DNA from: Paenibacillus tengchongensis
Lineage (GTDB): Bacteria > Bacillota > Bacilli > Paenibacillales > Paenibacillaceae
Length of the DNA stretch: 64,000 nt
Direction of reading: 5' to 3'
Assembly: GCF_008973665.1 (NCBI RefSeq)
Contig: NZ_WACP01000008.1
Coordinates: 137,752 to 201,751, forward strand
The notes beneath the pieces are model-generated. The model was not told the origin of the DNA. It did no database searches and saw only the letters and a list, made by a program, of their open reading frames with translations. The position numbers and the translations under genes were made by a program. Each line of letters opens with the position of its first letter. The first letter of the stretch is position 1. Positions 61,988 through 64,000 of the stretch are shown one piece after another.

Positions 61988-63688
61988 ATGGGCAAGAAAT
62001 ACAAGCCAAGAGCAAGAATGCTGCTGACGCTCGGACTGGTGCTGGCGTTTGCGGCAACCGGCTGCGGCGGTAATAATGCGGCGGACAACAACAAAGGCAA
62101 TGCGGAGAATGCGAACGCAACCAGTACGGCGGCTGCGGAGCAGACCGCTGAACCGACGGCTGCGGCCTTGTCGGCCGACGAGCCGGGCTGGCAGATCGAC
62201 ACCTCACCGATTACGTTTGACTGGTATCTGAACTTCTCCTGGTTTCCGAATAAATGGGGCGTAGACCCGACCTCGCAATATGTAACGAAAAAGACGGGCG
62301 TCAACATCAACTTCATCGTGCCGGCAGGCAATGAGCTGGAGAAGCTCAACACGATGATGGCCTCCGGCCAGCTGCCTGACTTCATTACCCTCGGTTACTG
62401 GGAAGATGCCATTAAGAAAATGATCGAAGGCGACATGGTGCTGCCGCTCAACAAGCTGGCTGAGGAGTATGATCCGTATTTCTTCAAAGTATCCGACAAG
62501 GATAAGCTGGGCTGGTATACCCAGGAGGACGGCAATGTCTATGGGTATCCGAACTCGTCCTCGTCCCCGGCCGATTATGAGAAATATGGTGAAAACTATG
62601 TTTCAAACCAGACTTTTGTCGTACGCAAAGACATTTACGAAGCCATCGGCAGTCCCGATATGCGTACCCCCGAAGGCTTCCTGAACGCGCTGAAGATGGC
62701 CCAGGAGAAATTCCCGCAGGTGAACGGCCAGCCGCTGATTCCGCTCGGCCTGCATGAATTCACCGAGAACGGCAACGACTCGCTGGAAGGCTACATTCAG
62801 AACTTCCTGGCTATTCCGTGGGAGAAGGACGGCAAGGTATACGACCGCGAGACCGATCCCGAGTATGTGCGCTGGATGAAGACGCTGCGCCAGGCCAATG
62901 AAGACGGGCTGCTTGCCAAGGATATCTTCATCGACAAGCGGGCACAGATGGAAGAGAAGATCGCCCAGGGCCGTTACTTCGCGATGCTGTACCAACGCAC
63001 CGACTTTGCGGCACAGCTGGGCACGATTTACCAGAAGAACCCTGATCAGGTGTATATCGCAGTGGACGGTCCGGCCAACACCAATCTGGACCAGCCGACC
63101 CTGAACGGCCCCGGCATCTCCGGCTGGACGGTGACGCTGATCTCCAAGAACGTCAAGAACAAAGAGCGGGCGATCCGCTTCCTGAGCTACCTGAACAGTG
63201 AAGAAGGCAACAAGGATTTATATTTGGGCGAAAAAGGCGTCAGCTATGATACAATTGACGGGAAAGACCAGTTCCTGCCGGAAGCATTCGAGCTGATGAA
63301 CAAGGACCGTGCGGAATTCGACAAGAAATACGGCTCCTCCTTCACCTTCTGGATGATGCAGAATACGAACATCACCGACCAGTGGGCGCCGAAATCGGTA
63401 GAGCCGTTCAAGCAGCTTGAAGACTGGACGCGCGGCAAAGCGATTAACACCTCGGAATTCCAGCTGATCGATCCGACCGGCAACTCGCCGGAAGGCATTA
63501 TCGGCACCAAGCTGAAGAACCTGCGCGGCAAGACGCTGCCGAAGCTCCTGATGGCTTCCTCCGAAGCCGAATTCGACAAGATCTGGAACGACTATCTGGA
63601 GAAGAAGGAGAAGGAAGGCCAGGCCGAATTCGATGCGTACCGCCAGATGAAATATGAAGAGAACAAGAAGAAGCTCGGAATGGAATAA
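61988..63688 (+). CDS. LipO-type sugar-binding lipoprotein (566 aa)
   Basis: Lipoprotein signal LTLGLVLAFAATGCGGNN (mature Cys near residue 23), then a Thr/Ala linker. The extracellular solute-binding domain has KTGVNINFIVPAGNELEKLN, TMMASGQLPDFITLGY and LDQPTLNGPGISGWTVTLIS. Over 500 residues is normal for the LplA/LipO group. ATG 61988 follows AAAAGGGG. It is first choice as the sugar receptor of the two permeases. Confidence 0.92.
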   Translation: MGKKYKPRARMLLTLGLVLAFAATGCGGNNAADNNKGNAENANATSTAAAEQTAEPTAAALSADEPGWQIDTSPITFDWYLNFSWFPNKWGVDPTSQYVTKKTGVNINFIVPAGNELEKLNTMMASGQLPDFITLGYWEDAIKKMIEGDMVLPLNKLAEEYDPYFFKVSDKDKLGWYTQEDGNVYGYPNSSSSPADYEKYGENYVSNQTFVVRKDIYEAIGSPDMRTPEGFLNALKMAQEKFPQVNGQPLIPLGLHEFTENGNDSLEGYIQNFLAIPWEKDGKVYDRETDPEYVRWMKTLRQANEDGLLAKDIFIDKRAQMEEKIAQGRYFAMLYQRTDFAAQLGTIYQKNPDQVYIAVDGPANTNLDQPTLNGPGISGWTVTLISKNVKNKERAIRFLSYLNSEEGNKDLYLGEKGVSYDTIDGKDQFLPEAFELMNKDRAEFDKKYGSSFTFWMMQNTNITDQWAPKSVEPFKQLEDWTRGKAINTSEFQLIDPTGNSPEGIIGTKLKNLRGKTLPKLLMASSEAEFDKIWNDYLEKKEKEGQAEFDAYRQMKYEENKKKLGME

Positions 63689-63705
63689 ATAGGACCGGCC
63701 CAATT

Positions 63706-63728
63706 GCCCGCCAGTACGCGGGCTTTTG
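63706..63728 (+). terminator. Terminator after the binding-protein gene
   Basis: GCCCGC (63706-63711) and GCGGGC (63718-63723) followed by TTTTG. A short stem; it may allow partial read-through to the sensor kinase. Confidence 0.6.
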
Positions 63729-63779
63729 GGTGTTTTTCTTCTTTTGCGGAAGAAAGCACGGCAGGAAGGATGCGGAACC

Positions 63780-64000
63780 ATGGGTATGCGCGGGCGGATA
63801 GGCGAGTTGTGGAATTCATTCAGCTACTGGTTTGGGCGGTTATCGCTGCAGAGCAGACTGGTGGCGGCTTATATCTTTATTATTCTCGGTCCGAGCCTGC
63901 TCGTGTCCACGTATTCGTATCAGGCCATCAACAAGACTTATGTAAGCGATGCCATTGATAAGAACAATTATCTCCTGCAGATGGAGAAGCTGCATGTCAC
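63780..64000 (+). CDS. YesM-type sensor histidine kinase, N-terminus only (runs off window)
   Basis: About 73 residues are visible: MGMRGRIGELWNSFSYWFGR, then the first membrane helix LVAAYIFIILGPSLLVST and YSYQAINKTYVSDAIDKNNY. The FxxxSLxxRLVxxY start is typical of YesM-family kinases that sit next to LplABC-type sugar transporters with a YesN regulator. AAGGATG lies before ATG 63780. The kinase domain is beyond the window. Confidence 0.78.
   Translation, partial: MGMRGRIGELWNSFSYWFGRLSLQSRLVAAYIFIILGPSLLVSTYSYQAINKTYVSDAIDKNNYLLQMEKLHV

Overview
The window looks like a Paenibacillus-type chromosome. It is GC-rich but has Firmicute signals throughout: strong GGAGG-type ribosome binding sites, frequent TTG and GTG starts, TTGACA/TATAAT promoters and stem-plus-U-run terminators. 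Many genes are typical of Bacilli: sinI/sinR, tasA/sipW/tapA-like, csoR-copZ-copA, ccdC, yneQ, ywbE, yezD, sdaAB/sdaAA, and LplB/LplC-type sugar permeases with a YesM-type sensor. No tRNA, rRNA, phage or insertion sequence was seen.

Layout. 1-5700: start of odhA (2-oxoglutarate dehydrogenase E1), then a biofilm-matrix module. It has a c-di-GMP-I riboswitch leading directly into a 50-residue sinI anti-repressor gene, a convergent sinR, and a tapA-like/sipW/tasA operon whose upstream region carries SinR-type boxes. 5.7-9.4 kb: aldo/keto reductase, a small acidic protein, and a drug exporter with its PadR regulator. 9.5-11.3 kb: a membrane GGDEF plus HD-GYP protein (c-di-GMP synthesis and breakdown). 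11.5-14.7 kb: copper efflux (csoR, copZ, copA) with two CsoR boxes. 14.7-16.1 kb: nitroreductase, a decayed response regulator and a small membrane protein. 16.3-19.6 kb: a TPP-riboswitch-controlled thiamine-precursor ABC transporter. 19.7-21.8 kb: a divergent CorA-like protein and a flavin-oxidoreductase-like protein. 22-26.5 kb: two-component system and LanFEG-like ABC exporter. 26.6-30.8 kb: zinc/cadmium resistance (ArsR sensor, CDF exporter, P-type ATPase) with two palindromic operators.

30.9-39 kb: chemoreceptor, lactate dehydrogenase, CcdC, GlsB-like protein, 6-phosphogluconolactonase-like protein and a large membrane-anchored alpha/beta hydrolase. 39.1-42.8 kb: sulfate ABC operon (sbp, cysT, cysW, yezD; no cysA) behind a structured leader ending in a terminator. 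42.8-50.9 kb: housekeeping genes, including a fused NAD(P)HX epimerase/dehydratase and L-serine dehydratase. 50.9-52.3 kb: four 25-bp palindromic repeats, a 15-bp minisatellite and an HNH endonuclease. 53-58.8 kb: LacI-type regulator, GH30 glycosidase and a 1076-residue GH94-like enzyme. 58.9-59.7 kb: an AT-rich two-gene insert. 59.9-64 kb: carbohydrate ABC transporter and the start of a sensor kinase.

The most notable system is the first. C-di-GMP, read by an RNA aptamer, appears to set SinI output, which would titrate SinR and so control amyloid-matrix genes a few kilobases away. A c-di-GMP turnover enzyme lies close by. In B. subtilis sinI sits upstream of sinR and is known for Spo0A control, so an RNA-based second-messenger input at this node would be a different wiring. 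All coordinates and motifs were read by eye; no database search was run.
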